DNA of 64,000 bases from Molanna angustata (taxonomy: Eukaryota; Arthropoda; Insecta; Trichoptera; Molannidae): positions 32,341,119 through 32,405,118 of the forward strand of contig OY754970.1 in NCBI GenBank assembly GCA_963576475.1, given 5' to 3'. The translations under genes and the position numbers were made by a program. The notes below the pieces were generated by a model. The model did not search any database. It saw only the letters and a list, made by a program, of their open reading frames with translations, and was not told the DNA's origin. This document shows, one piece after another, positions 26,901 to 34,145 of the stretch (positions within the stretch are counted from its first letter, which is position 1; each line of letters starts with the position of its first letter).

Positions 26901-29900
26901 CATAATGTGGTAAACAAGCGACAGGTGTGCGGGTGTGCATAACCTTATAAAAGGATGTACGACACATGCGTTTATGCCGACACACTAGTCTAGTCTCGCC
27001 TAAAAAGGCACTACATTCAGAATGGATGGTGAACCTCATTGCTGAACTATGTGACATGTTATTGTTTCCTGTTATATTTTCAAGTAGGTACCCAGCTAAT
27101 ACAGGACACCCGAAAACGATAATAATAGAAAAGGGTGGAAGCACTATTCTATGGCGGTGCCTCACAGCTATATTAATTGTTATTTGGTAAATTTAAACTT
27201 ATAATATTTTTTTTTGTTTATTATAGTACGACGTGGACACGGAACCAATAACAGATGATTTGACTGAAGAATATAAACACGGTGAGTGTTTTTTGTACTT
27301 TTAAATAGTAAAAAAAAAACTTGAGTATTTTAATTTCATCTTTATAATTATATGGTTTGTGAACTTCCTTGTACCTACATATATGTTAAAAAATTACAAC
27401 CAATAATGATATTAACAAAAACTTTATAAGATTTTATTGCCAATATTCAAATGTATTAAAATGAATTACTCTGGGGATCAATCAATGCTTTTAGTACGGA
27501 ATAGAAAATCGATATACTTTCCTAAAAGTCAAATGATTTTCCAGTATAATGTTACAGCCGAAATGAGAAGAATACATTTCTAGACATTTTTATTATTGTA
27601 TTAATCTTATGACCCAAGAATTATGTGTTGGTAGCAATTTGAATTGTTCATCAATCAGACAATTCAATGATATAATTTTATACCTGATTTGGGGGATGGA
27701 ATATAAAAAATGGAGAGCCTATTGTGAGTTCGGTTTCCTCACAATTTCACGTCAATGAAGCAATTAATAATGATTAAGATAATTTTATAGAAAATCTTAT
27801 GGTCGATTCATATGAGAGTTTAATGATACGAATGCTTGTCGCTCAGATATCTCTACTTAGACCCCGTTCCCACTTGTCGTGTGTTATACGTGGGTGATCT
27901 TATAGTGGTAATCGGTACCTAATACATTTTAAATGGAGCACACTTACAACGACTATAGTGTGAACAGCTCCTTTTAAAATGTATTGCTACTAGATCACTC
28001 GACATTTTGTCGGACCTAACACACGCCAAGTTGGAACGGGGTCTTACTCCGTCAAATGGATTTGAAGATAGTAAATGATGTATGATAATTATTGACGAAG
28101 GATTTCCTTACACTAAATATAAAAATAAACTAATCGCACTAGTAAATATAAAAATATTCTTAATTACCTGGAACCACAAATATTTAAAAGACTCGCATCA
28201 ATAAATATAATAATGGCTTATCTTAATTCATAGAGTACACAACTGAAGATGAAGTATCCGGCAGAGGAGTGACTCCGGAACCCAATTCTGAGCAACTGGA
28301 TAGTTCTAGACACGAGGAAATAGAAGAGGAAGAGTCTGAACCTGATCCAGAACCTGAACCTACTCCAGAAGAACTACAGAAACTGGATAAACTTAGAAAG
28401 GTCTGTTGTTTCTTTGTATTTCAAACAGCTTTCTCCGACGATTTACGAATGGCAATCCCTACACGAAAATTTTCAAAGATAGACCCCAATGATGGATTCG
28501 TATTTTTGTGGTCTGAAACAGGCCCGGATATAGGTTCAATTGGTGCACTTGAATTGTTGGTTCAAACGGTAGCAGCATAGGCTAAATTTTTACTCCTCAC
28601 TACCCCAAGGGAGTATAGTGAAGTGTTATGAATTCGCAATTCTCATGGTTATTTTTTTATTGAAGATTATCAACAAGTATCATGCTGAGAATGTATTCTG
28701 AAAGTTCATCACAATATACATACCTGTGTGTGCTGTGTACTGTGTAGGTATATTGTACGGCGTGCTTATTCTACTTTATTGATTATTGATTAAAAGTAAA
28801 GATGCAAGTTTGTAAATCTAATACTCACTTAGACCCCATTAGATTTTGAAGGATATCTGATAACTGATCAGTGCTTCTCAATTTTTTCAACTGTCAAATA
28901 TTTCACAGTAACCCCTAGCTCGAGAAACTTAAAATTAGATATTTTTGTTTTCTAAATTGCAAATTGATAAAAAGACACATCACTTTTATAAAATGGCATT
29001 GAAGAATTATCAAGTTTTCTTAAAAAATATTTAAAACAAAAATAATTTAACAACATCATTTAATAATTTCCATACGAAATTCAAATACCTTGTGGAGAGC
29101 TTGTTAATGAGCACCAGAAATTAATTTAAAAAAATTGTATTTTATTTACAATTTTTTGGGAGACTAACATTTCAGATAATAATTAAACAGCTAATTATAA
29201 GTCTCTGCTGATAGGAATGCATCATATTTACAATAAAATCAAATAAATAAATAAGATAATGTTTATTTTGTAAATTGATGTTTTATTATTTACGACCATA
29301 GACAAATATATAATAATTATTATATTGATTTACCCATTTTAAAGGGGGAAGAGTTTCTTTTGAAATTAATATTCGTATTAGGACTAATACATTAGTCCGG
29401 TTAATACTCGTATTAGTCCGGCCTTAATATGGTCATCATTTGATATTATTTTGTTTTATATTATTACATAATATGATGAAGTATTTCTCAGATAAGAAAA
29501 TATACAAATTTTATTATATAAAAAAATGGAAACACAAGGAAATAACTTATAACACAACACACAATAGATGTCAATTCCTTTCAATAGAATTGACATCAAT
29601 TTCCGCCTCGACATTTTTTTAACCTTACGAATGATTGACTGAATATATTATTTAATAAATGATAGTTTAGAATTTACATAGGATGCAGGCTCAGGGTATT
29701 ATTTTATGCATTAATAAGAGGTACCTACCTATACAATCAAGATTTGCCCCTGTAAAAATAATAACAAAATAAGGTTCTTTTCAATTATAATGAGATATAT
29801 AGATGGGTCGGTGCCAGAGCGGTTAGCGCGCTGGGCTAGTAATCCAGTGATCGCGAGTTCGAATCCTGCCTCGACCGATTTCGTTCACCTATAGCACAAG

Positions 29901-31094
29901 CATTTATTTGCTTATTTTAGGGAACGTTGTAAGATGTATATATACTTGTTTAACAAGGACATATTCATTTTTTTCAATCAAAAAATAAAATAAAAATAAA
30001 GTCGACAGAACAAATGTTTTAAAAAAATTACCTGGAAATTTTTTTTTGAAACATATTTTTAATTAAACTGAAGTGTATTTGAAATAACATAAATGTATTT
30101 GAGACCAGCAAAAAGCATTTGAGTTTTAATCAGCAAATTACAGTGGTATGGCCGAATTGTAATGGCTGATTAAGAAATATATATTGTACTTTGATTTAAC
30201 ATTCAATTTACATTTTTTTTAGTTAAAGGAGCTCAATAAAGCTTGGCCGTGGGGTGATAATATAAAACCAGTTTATAAGTGAGTTAATTTTTTTGTGATA
30301 TTTTGATTTTAATTATATTAAAAATGAGTGTTATTAAAAAATATTTATTTCTTTTCAGAATTTCGGATAGATACAAAGTTCCACACTCAGAACAATTTGG
30401 CAAACGGTAAATAATGAAAAATGAATTTTATAAATTACACAGTATTTTAATTGTAGTTATGTCAATGATCTCGGTTTATCAGAGTTACTAAATTATGGCA
30501 ATCGATTAATTCAGTATAATTACTTAAGTTGAGACCAAGGAGAAAATCAAGATGAGAAGCAACCTTACGCTGGATTCTTTCGATTCTGTCGATATACGTT
30601 GTGTAATGAGGATTCTAAGCCACAGATCCAAACTGCAATTGTTGCCTGTTGTATTTTCGATTACCCAATTATTACAGGACACACGAAAACATTAATTGAA
30701 AAGAGTAAAAGCACTATTTTAAGCCAGTGCATCACAGCTATAACATCATAAAATGTGGATGTTTTTAATACCGTTAAAATGTATATACTTTATTTAAAAT
30801 TTATAATACCTAATAATAATAATGAACACTTCCTTGCACCCTGCGCAAGTGGCGAGTTTATTGCCGTATGGCAATTTCTTCCATTTAACCAGTGTTTCCA
30901 GCCCAGAGAAGCAATATTTGCGTGAGAAATGAATTTAAATAAATTTCTCCTCTGCTGGGAATCGAACCCAGGACGCCCGCACAGAAACCGAACGGTTTTA
31001 TTTATTTATTTTATTTTATTTATTTTTTATTTTTTTCAGAATTCTGTCAATCGAAAGCAAAATGACGGTTCGCAAACCAGAAGTTATTGAATAA
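5989..31094 (+). CDS. PDZ-domain protein, ALP/Enigma/ZASP type (11 exons, 390 aa)
   Basis: Exons: 5989-6087, 20011-20162, 22367-22577, 23669-23746, 25714-25780, 26133-26317, 27227-27281, 28234-28400, 30223-30278, 30359-30406, 31040-31094. All introns are GT-AG and the frame is kept throughout (1173 bp including TAA). Residues 1-84 form a PDZ domain. Its carboxylate-binding loop WGFQLTGG, then MPLTVFEV, AGLRLGDIILKING and LEKAHEVI match PDZ domains of Z-disc proteins (ALP, Enigma, ZASP) that bind alpha-actinin in muscle. Next come a Glu/Gln-rich helix (85-108), a Pro-rich linker (109-150) with WHPIV, a K/PPPPP stretch (181-191), a helix DQLRSMKRQLEAL (~207-220), an acidic tract EEEESEPDPEPEP (~313-325) and a basic tail ending RKPEVIE. 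No LIM domain is seen. The start has a good CAAAATG context. AATAAA motifs at 31097 and 31128 could serve polyadenylation. A ZASP66-like muscle scaffold is the best guess, hence no symbol. Confidence 0.85.
6088..7137. other. Start of the 13.9-kb PDZ intron 1, nothing recognised
   Basis: AT-rich intronic DNA after the donor GTAATT at 6088. Short open frames here have biased low-complexity composition and no family resemblance. Confidence 0.45.
7138..7352. mobile_element. Hairpin MITE with GGGGGGCAAGTC ends, copy 1
   Basis: The left end GGGGGGCAAGTCTGGT is mirrored by ACCAGACTTGCCCCCC on the right. The inverted symmetry continues inward (ATCATGGATATAAT and reverse complement), so almost the whole 215 bp folds back. 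A second copy lies at 25304-25487. No coding capacity. Confidence 0.8.
7403..7660. repeat. Near-perfect 258-bp palindrome
   Basis: The two ~127-bp arms are reverse complements with only scattered mismatches, from TCGAATAT at 7403 to ATATTCGA at 7660. The centre is GTAGGAGAATATTCTCCTAC near 7531, with no spacer. Part of one arm recurs at 8080-8140, and related sequence lies at 38640-38720. It looks like two head-to-head ends of the element described at 7681-8150. Confidence 0.85.
7681..8150 (-). mobile_element. Unclassified dispersed element, copy 1
   Basis: The reverse complement of this stretch matches 38640-39030 in order: the GACGAAATTGGAATATTC block, GGCACCTACAGG, TCATCAGCTGGTTTACGTGA, two CCATCTAT phrases and CCTGAGGTGACAATGC. 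Two dispersed copies in opposite orientation show that it is a mobile repeat. No protein remnant was recognised. Confidence 0.65.
8151..9550. other. PDZ intron 1 interior, no gene seen
   Basis: AT-rich DNA, in places A-run rich (8785-8890). No coding frame, RNA gene or clear repeat structure could be supported. Confidence 0.4.
9553..10850 (-). mobile_element. 5'-truncated LINE with GAT-repeat tail
   Basis: On the minus strand the element starts abruptly inside the RT near 10850 and runs to a stop near 9586. It ends in GGGCTGTAGAGCCAG followed by a (GAT)n tail at about 9559-9575. The same GGGCT-AGGGCC-(GAT)n ending closes the small copy at 17961-18137, which identifies the family's 3' terminus. 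5' truncation is the normal outcome of LINE target-primed insertion. Confidence 0.88.
9586..10845 (-). CDS. LINE reverse transcriptase C-terminal frame (419 codons)
   Basis: A single uninterrupted frame covers the RT from GQYQSGFRPGRSTIDQI through HLFIDFKAAYDSI (first catalytic Asp), LRQGDALACLLFNIALEK, the active-site box YANDIDVIG and RSFTYLGSMV. The C-terminal region reads LLRPVLTYGSECWVL, FERKILRKVFGP and GRLRWAGHVQRM. Family members normally read YADDID, so the first of the paired metal-binding Asp residues is Asn here. The frame lacks the endonuclease and N-terminal RT, so the product cannot be an active transposition protein. The Met at 10845 is internal to the ancestral polyprotein. 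Confidence 0.85.
   Translation of the reverse strand: MFASILFARLLPYAENLVGQYQSGFRPGRSTIDQIFTLRQILEKTLEYNIDTYHLFIDFKAAYDSINRAHLYEAMKYLGIPNKLIRMVRLTMVQSQCRVRIQSDTSEPFYALHGLRQGDALACLLFNIALEKCVRESGIETTGTIFYKATQVLGYANDIDVIGRSQRAMTETFVELERAANGMGLHINASKTKYMPVTKTVHNNQTPTTINIGSHTIESVRSFTYLGSMVTDVNDISTEIKRRIFMANRCFYGLRRHLASRVLSRKTKVTIYKTLLRPVLTYGSECWVLSKKDETSLLVFERKILRKVFGPIQENGVWRIRHNTEVYNVYKEPNIVKIIKTGRLRWAGHVQRMSDERVPKRIIHLKPQGRRSVGRPKLRWMDGVQRDVEAVGIRDWRSACQDRGRWRRMLEEAKVHNGL
10920..11145 (+). mobile_element. tRNA-derived SINE, family 4, copy 1
   Basis: The head contains a tRNA-like segment (CCGACCGCAGTG through GGGTCCGATCCCCAG, box-B-like). The body contains ATTTCTCACGCTAATATTGC and TTCTCTGGGCTGGAAACACT. 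The tail GGTTAGTAGGAAGAAATTG continues into a stem-loop, then CGCCACTTGCGCAGGGTGCA. Further copies are at 30825-31012 (minus) and 41570-41695 (5'-truncated). The 3' tail resembles the LINE 3' end seen near 40215-40300. Confidence 0.75.
11146..11838. other. PDZ intron 1 interior, no gene seen
   Basis: AT-rich sequence without a supported gene or clear repeat. Confidence 0.4.
11839..12060 (-). mobile_element. Degenerate LINE 3' tail fragment
   Basis: On the minus strand a frame reads EHPGGRRIIGRPRMR and then decays. It ends in a (GAA)n run at 11840-11870. The GRPRMRW-type wording is the usual C-terminus of insect LINE polyproteins (compare GRPKLRWM in the 9586-10845 frame). A microsatellite-like 3' tail fits. 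Confidence 0.6.
12061..13576. other. PDZ intron 1 interior, repeat remnants only
   Basis: AT-rich. At 12830-12960 on the minus strand lies a diverged piece of the repeat also seen at 17780-17900, with the shared phrase CTGATTAGTTTTCCATAG. No gene recognised. Confidence 0.4.
13577..13902. mobile_element. DNA element with ~65-bp inverted repeats
   Basis: GAGTGCCTTTTAAAATAA at 13577 and the block GATTTTCAAAAAAATTTG are mirrored by AAATTTTTTTGAAAATC and TTTTAAAAGGCGCTC ending at 13902. The ~190-bp centre has no convincing frame. It is probably a non-autonomous TIR transposon. Confidence 0.65.
14160..15606 (+). mobile_element. Degenerate LINE 3' fragment (second RT family)
   Basis: Frames in changing phase read GVPQGSHLGPLLFSIYIND (RT core), LLFADDAKIYKEI (active-site box with both Asp), LDNLHRYCKRNQLFLNPDKC, IRDLGIILDESLSF-type sequence and then IRSGLELGSTIWNP with a long C-terminal part to 14928. 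The order is that of jockey/CR1-like RTs. Stops and frameshifts break it near 14410-14450 and after 14928. The region closes with an AATAAAATAAATAAAAAT tail at 15580-15606, consistent with a LINE 3' end. Confidence 0.78.
15607..17779. other. PDZ intron 1 interior with LINE scraps and a microsatellite
   Basis: Minus-strand LINE scraps lie at about 15945-16080 (GRMETNGGGLRPGVDG-type wording) and 16920-17030. A TG/TATG-rich microsatellite lies at 16504-16582 and produces spurious Cys/Val/Tyr frames. The rest is AT-rich without a gene. Confidence 0.45.
17780..18310 (+). repeat. Dispersed repeat with GAAAACTRATCAGCTC, interrupted by a LINE
   Basis: Two related blocks (17780-17900, and 17930-17955 continued at 18138-18310) share TATGGAAAACTGATCAGCTC-like and ATATGAAATCAATCGG-like phrases followed by GAGAGGACACAAAAA. 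Weaker relatives lie at 19320-19390 and 20400-20470, and on the minus strand at 12830-12960. A small LINE copy is inserted in the second block. Confidence 0.6.
17961..18137 (+). mobile_element. Short 5'-truncated LINE copy with 13-bp target-site duplication
   Basis: The frame GKPKMRWLDDVEADVRELGL leads through NWKRAAECREE to KEARAHNGL, then the 3' end GGGCTATAGGGCC and (GAT)n. The ATGAAAAACTAAT repeat at both edges (about 17942 and 18135) is a target-site duplication. This is the same family as the LINE at 9553-10850, with matching C-terminus and tail. Confidence 0.85.
18340..19900. other. End of PDZ intron 1, no gene seen
   Basis: AT-rich intronic DNA. A 22-bp direct repeat containing TGCTAAGTTCAATGTTCTA occurs twice at 19915-19962, shortly before exon 2. 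Confidence 0.4.
20795..20850 (-). repeat. SINE family 3 fragment
   Basis: TCAGGCAACTAACAGGTACT and flanks match the 3' portion of the family-3 SINEs at 33478 and 34005. The tRNA head is missing. Confidence 0.5.
20927..21213 (+). mobile_element. TIR element with central palindrome, copy 1
   Basis: The ends CAGTATCGTTTAGTCCC and GGATTGTAGACGCTAG correspond to the TIRs of the opposite-oriented copy at 54266-54534. Both copies share the GGAAAC/CTTCCGGTTGGC-type subterminal block, a GAGCTGTGAAATTTTAT-type block and a central GCGACTCGC-TGAGCGAGTTGC palindrome (20998-21019). No coding capacity. Confidence 0.7.
21214..22366. other. PDZ intron 2 interior, no gene seen
   Basis: AT-rich. No coding frame could be supported before the exon 3 acceptor (TTTATTTCAG). 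Confidence 0.4.
22835..22990 (+). mobile_element. SINE family 1, diverged copy
   Basis: It aligns in order with the well-preserved copies at 29804 and 62204: CGCTGGGTTAATAATCCA, AAATTCAAATCCTGCC (box B), CTATAGCA, TTTAGGGAATGTA, GATGTATATA, CTTGTTACAAGG and an A-run. The tRNA-like head has decayed. Confidence 0.65.
23747..25000. other. PDZ intron 4, low-complexity AT
   Basis: AT-rich throughout. 24590-24800 is dominated by TTTATTTATTAAT-type runs. A truncated SINE-1 tail (TTAGGGAATGTA to TTCATTTAAAAAAAT-like) lies at about 25005-25065. No gene seen. Confidence 0.45.
25304..25487. mobile_element. Hairpin MITE with GGGGGCAAGTC ends, copy 2
   Basis: GGGGGCAAGTCTGGTCAAG on the left and GGACTTGCCCCCC on the right, with the interior folding back (ATCATGGATATAATTAT and reverse complement). 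Same family as 7138-7352. It lies in PDZ intron 4. Confidence 0.78.
26525..26665 (-). mobile_element. LINE 3'-UTR fragment (GGCAATAAGCCCGCC type)
   Basis: The reverse complement reads GGTTGTTTGGAAGAAATTGC, a short stem-loop, then AATAAGCCCGCCAGTGTATA and an AAATAAATAAA tail. The same tail occurs at 31215-31500 (-), 40215-40310 (+) and 41870-41950 (+). It lies in PDZ intron 6. Confidence 0.65.
26745..26840 (+). repeat. SINE family 1, 3' fragment
   Basis: TTTAGTTTAGGAAATGTATG, GATGTATA and CTTGTTACAAGGACAT followed by an A-run match the 3' half of the SINE at 29804-30000. Confidence 0.55.
26880..27190. repeat. Dispersed repeat remnant in PDZ intron 6
   Basis: The segment ACAGGACACCCGAAAACGAT followed by AAAAGGGTGGAAGCACTATT and GCCTCACAGCTAT recurs near 30670-30745 and 51755-51830. 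A dispersed mobile sequence is implied, with no recognisable protein. Confidence 0.5.
27860..28043. mobile_element. 184-bp MITE flanked by TTA (Harbinger-like)
   Basis: The ends GACCCCGTTCCCACTTG and CAAGTTGGAACGGGGTC are imperfect inverted repeats, and TTA directly flanks both sides (27857-27859, 28044-28046). A 3-bp TWA-type duplication is typical of PIF/Harbinger MITEs. It lies in PDZ intron 7. Confidence 0.72.
28593..29114 (+). mobile_element. Dispersed ~0.5-kb TIR element, copy 1
   Basis: It starts CTCCTCACTACCCCAAGG and ends in a decayed GTTAATGAGCACC terminus. Collinear copies lie at 41009-41566 and 56937-57512. Shared interior phrases are AGTATCATGCTGAGA, GTACGGCGTG, ACTTTATYGATTAT-like sequence and AAATGGCATTGAAGA. 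No coding frame. This copy lies in PDZ intron 8. Confidence 0.72.
29804..30000 (+). mobile_element. SINE family 1 with tRNA-Thr-like head
   Basis: The head (29804-29880) has a box-A-like GGTGCCAGAGCGGTTAGCGC, an anticodon stem CTGGG/TCCAG around loop CTAGTAA (anticodon AGT, Thr), and box B GTTCGAATCC. Its GGTCG 5' end can pair with CGACC. The body ATTTCGTTCACCTATAGCAC to GATGTATATATACTTG and an A-rich tail follow. The near-identical copy at 62204 and decayed copies show a SINE, not a functional tRNA gene. Lies in PDZ intron 8. Confidence 0.82.
30825..31012 (-). mobile_element. SINE family 4, copy 2 (in the last PDZ intron)
   Basis: Reverse complement of the 10920-11145 SINE: CACTTCCTTGCACCCTGCGC, TTTCCAGCCCAGAGAAGCAA and CTGGGAATCGAACCCAGGAC (complement of box B) occur in order. 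Its tRNA head is truncated near 31002, about 28 bp before the exon 11 acceptor's pyrimidine-rich stretch ends. Confidence 0.78.
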
Positions 31095-31214
31095 CAAATA
31101 AACATTTAAGTTCTTTCTAAATACTAAAATAAAACATAGAAAAAAATGTTTTTTTATTACTACATACACAATACGTTTTAAGTACTTTGGTACATATTAG
31201 TATGTAACTTATAA

Positions 31215-31500
31215 TACCAATATATATTTATTTATTTATTTGAATATTCTTGTACATATAATTAGTACACTGGCGGGCTTATTGCCTGATGGCAATTTCT
31301 TCCAACCAACCAGAGTAAATGTTAAGTATACAAAACAATGTGTACTATGGTAATAAGTTAATCATATTACAAAATAAATAAAGAAAGTAGAAGAAAAGAA
31401 AAAAAAGAAGATAGCATATAAGAACAATTCATAGCAATGATAGGAAAACTAAAGGATAAGGAAAGGAAGAGGAGAGGAAGATGTAAACAGGTGTTGAATT
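31215..31500 (-). mobile_element. LINE 3'-UTR fragment
   Basis: The reverse complement matches 40020-40310 over its length, including CATCTTCCTCTCCTCTTCC, TTCCTTATCCTTT and the TTGCC-loop-GGCAATAAGCCCGCCA end with an AAATAAATAA tail. 3' end of a CR1/jockey-like LINE. Confidence 0.7.
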
Positions 31501-31792
31501 TGAATATTGGTTTTTATTTTATATTTATGCATTACAGTTTACGATAAGGTTAATTTGTAATAATTATACATTTTTTGTCTTAAAAATGAATGATTTATTA
31601 TGTTTCCAAATAAAGAAAACATTGAAATTTAAATGTGTTTCTGTAAAAATTCCATAACCACACCGCACATCTTAATAATCTCTTTAATAATCTAAAATAA
31701 CATGCAACAAGCTTTTCTATACTTTGTGATAATGAAAGTCTTAAAACTATATACCTACCTACCTAGCAACTAGAAAATGTATACATACAGCT

Positions 31793-33105
31793 TGGAAAAC
31801 GCACTTATCATTTTACCAATGTCGGATGAGCTGTCGAGATTGACATTAAACACGATAATTTAAACATAAAAACGCACTTATCATTTTACCAATGTCGGAT
31901 GAGCTGTCGAGATTGACATTAAACACGATAATTTAAACATAAAAACGCACTTATCATTTTACCAATGTCGGATGAGCTGTCGAGATTGACATTAAACACG
32001 ATAATTTAAACATAAAAACGCACTTATCATTTTACCAATGTCGGATGAGCTGTCGAGATTGACATTAAACACGATAATTTAAACATAAAAAATAACAAAT
32101 AGTGTTCAAAATCATAAAAGTAGATAATAATATACCTTCACATAATAATTATAATTTACCTCTCCCCGCCCCGCCCCCACCGTACCGTTAGTTTTAATAA
32201 GTCATACAGCCGTTAGCGCGTGCACACATTTAGTATAAGTTTGTCGAAAATGTTAGACAGTAAATACTAAAAATTCGTGGTTTATACTAAGTTATTATAT
32301 GTAATTTAATTTATTTATAAGATAAAAATATGTTGATATATATAATTTATTTGAAAAATGTGATCAAATGGCTTGACAAATATGAATACATAATAAACTT
32401 ATTCCTAACATCAAATGGCAAAGGTGTTGATGAAATTTTTCCTGCAAACAATTTCTATACAAATTATTTTTTTTATTATAAAGCAACTCGCTTACGCGAG
32501 TCGCTATTATCATTAAAGACTGAACTAAACCTAACCGAAAATTATACAAGATGTAATAAAATACGGCAACGAAATAATAGTATGATGTGTACGTAAATCT
32601 CCATTCCCGTTAATATTTAGGCTAGATTTATTTATTCTTTAATGATAAAAGCAACTCGCGTGAGCGAGTTGCTTTAGTTGCGAGTCCATATTATCATTAA
32701 ACATTAACTAAACCTAACAGAATATTATACGGGATGTAATAAAATACGACAACGAAATAATAGTATGATGTGTACGTAAATCTCCATTCCCGTTAAATTT
32801 TTGGTTAGGTTTAGTTACTCCATAATGAAAATTGCGACTCGCGTGAGCGAGTTGCTTTATACATTGAATGGAAATTGGTTGCAGGAATAATTTTATGAAC
32901 ACCTTTGCCATTTGAGGTTAGGAAAAAGATGTATTCGCATTTGATCACATTTTTCAAATAAATTAGTTTTCTCAACATATTATTTAAGTAATTGTATGAT
33001 ACTATTTTCAATACAACTTATTATTTGTGTTGAAAATTTTCGCGTTTAATATCAACTTTGATAGCTCTTCCGACATTGGTTAAATTAATAGTGCGTTTTC
33101 TAAGG
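31793..33105. mobile_element. Composite fold-back element with four 73-bp tandem repeats and three palindromes
   Basis: The left end has four perfect copies of a 73-bp unit (about 31795-32092) containing ACCAATGTCGGATGAGCTGT. One diverged inverted copy closes the right end (33040-33105). Inside, 32330-32475 is the diverged reverse complement of 32856-33000. The centre holds a ~110-bp direct repeat (about 32515-32625 and 32690-32800) and three GCGACTCGC-type palindromes (32483, 32651, 32834) spaced about 170-185 bp. There is no credible protein. It is a non-autonomous DNA element of unknown superfamily. Confidence 0.8.
31795..32092 (+). repeat. Four perfect 73-bp tandem repeats
   Basis: The phrase GCACTTATCATTTTACC begins at 31801, 31874, 31947 and 32020, a constant 73-bp step with no differences seen between units. 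Perfect identity in otherwise decayed AT-rich DNA indicates recent amplification. Confidence 0.92.
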
Positions 33106-33477
33106 TCTAGTCAACTTTAATTGTGGATCTAATCAGAGTCATTTGACAAAATATTGTCATTTGACAGGTGGAGAGAGAAGCATGTTTGCAGTTATTCAAT
33201 AATGATTTAAGAGTTTTGAATTTAATGCATATTTGCACTTACTTATGTGAGATAACAGTTGTTCAAAATGTTAAGAGGGCGCCAGCTGCCAGCGTATATT
33301 TTTTTTATTTTATAATTCATCATTATTTCTAATTGAATCGTTTTGAAAAAAATACCGTAGATAGTTTGGGTTTTAACGAAGTAAAAGATTCCTTATTTTT
33401 TTAATAATATTCTGTATAAATTCTTGTAGTCAAATTACGGTATACCCCGTATTTCAACGTTTAATTTATTTTATTTT
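33106..33477. other. Intergenic, nothing recognised
   Basis: AT-rich spacer between the composite element and the next SINE. No gene seen. Confidence 0.4.
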
Positions 33478-33685
33478 ATGTAGCTTCTCGGGCAACTAAC
33501 AGGTACCTACTATGTCAAATAAATATTTAACACGCTCCCAATAACAAGTTGCCACATTCTGAAGACTTACGATATTTATCGTCTCACAGATCCAGACTGA
33601 AAACACAATTTAACCCGGGACCCTTGGATCAGCGGTCAGATACCTAACCAATTGAGCCACGAAGACCGATAAAATATCTTATATT
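33478..33685 (-). mobile_element. SINE family 3 with tRNA-like head
   Basis: On the minus strand the head reads GTCTTCGTGGCTCAATTGGT with a box-B-like GGGTCCCGGGTTAAA. It is followed by a body with GTCTGGATCTGTGAGACGAT and the 3' phrase GTTAGTTGCCCGAGAAGCTA. A headless copy follows at 34005-34145. Confidence 0.72.
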
Positions 33686-34004
33686 TTTTAATAAACTATA
33701 ATGCGTAGAGCAATATCTTTTTTTTTAAGTCAAAGAAAACAAATATATCTGGAAAAATATATCATAAAATTTGTATTAATGCTTTAGGTTTAGTAAGGAA
33801 ACCTAAAACGCATTTATTTTCCATTCAGCGCCATTGCGAAATAAAAAAATTTGAGGTTTCTTTAACATTAATGTAAATGCCATGACATATTTATCCAGAT
33901 ATGTTTGATCTCTTTAATTTAAAATAAATAAATATTCCTCTACGCCTTATAGTTTTTTTAGAAATATAAGATAAATATCAAAAATCGGGGTATTCTTATT
34001 ATTT

Positions 34005-34145
34005 TATTTTATGTAGCTTCTGGGGCAACTAGCAGATGCTATGTTAAATAATTATTTAACACGCACCCAATAACAAGTTGCCACATTCTGGAGGTTTACG
34101 ATATTAATCGTCTCACAGATCCAGACTGAAAACACAATTAATAAC
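34005..34145 (-). repeat. SINE family 3, headless copy
   Basis: TGTAGCTTCTGGGGCAACTA through CACAGATCCAGACTGAAAAC matches 33478-33605 closely; the tRNA-like part is missing. Confidence 0.7.

Noticed and set aside
27881..28030. Conserved regulatory element in an intron
   Set aside because: The symmetry and TTA flanks explain it as a MITE.
28269..28580. Independent acidic-protein gene
   Set aside because: The acidic part is exon 8 of the PDZ gene, with matching splice phases; only the read-through tail is unexplained.
29804..29880. Functional tRNA-Thr gene
   Set aside because: The head is followed by a body and A-rich tail repeated at 62204 and in decayed copies, so it is a SINE.
31795..32092. 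CRISPR-like array
   Set aside because: The four 73-bp units are directly adjacent with no unique spacers, in an animal genome, and an inverted unit marks them as transposon ends.
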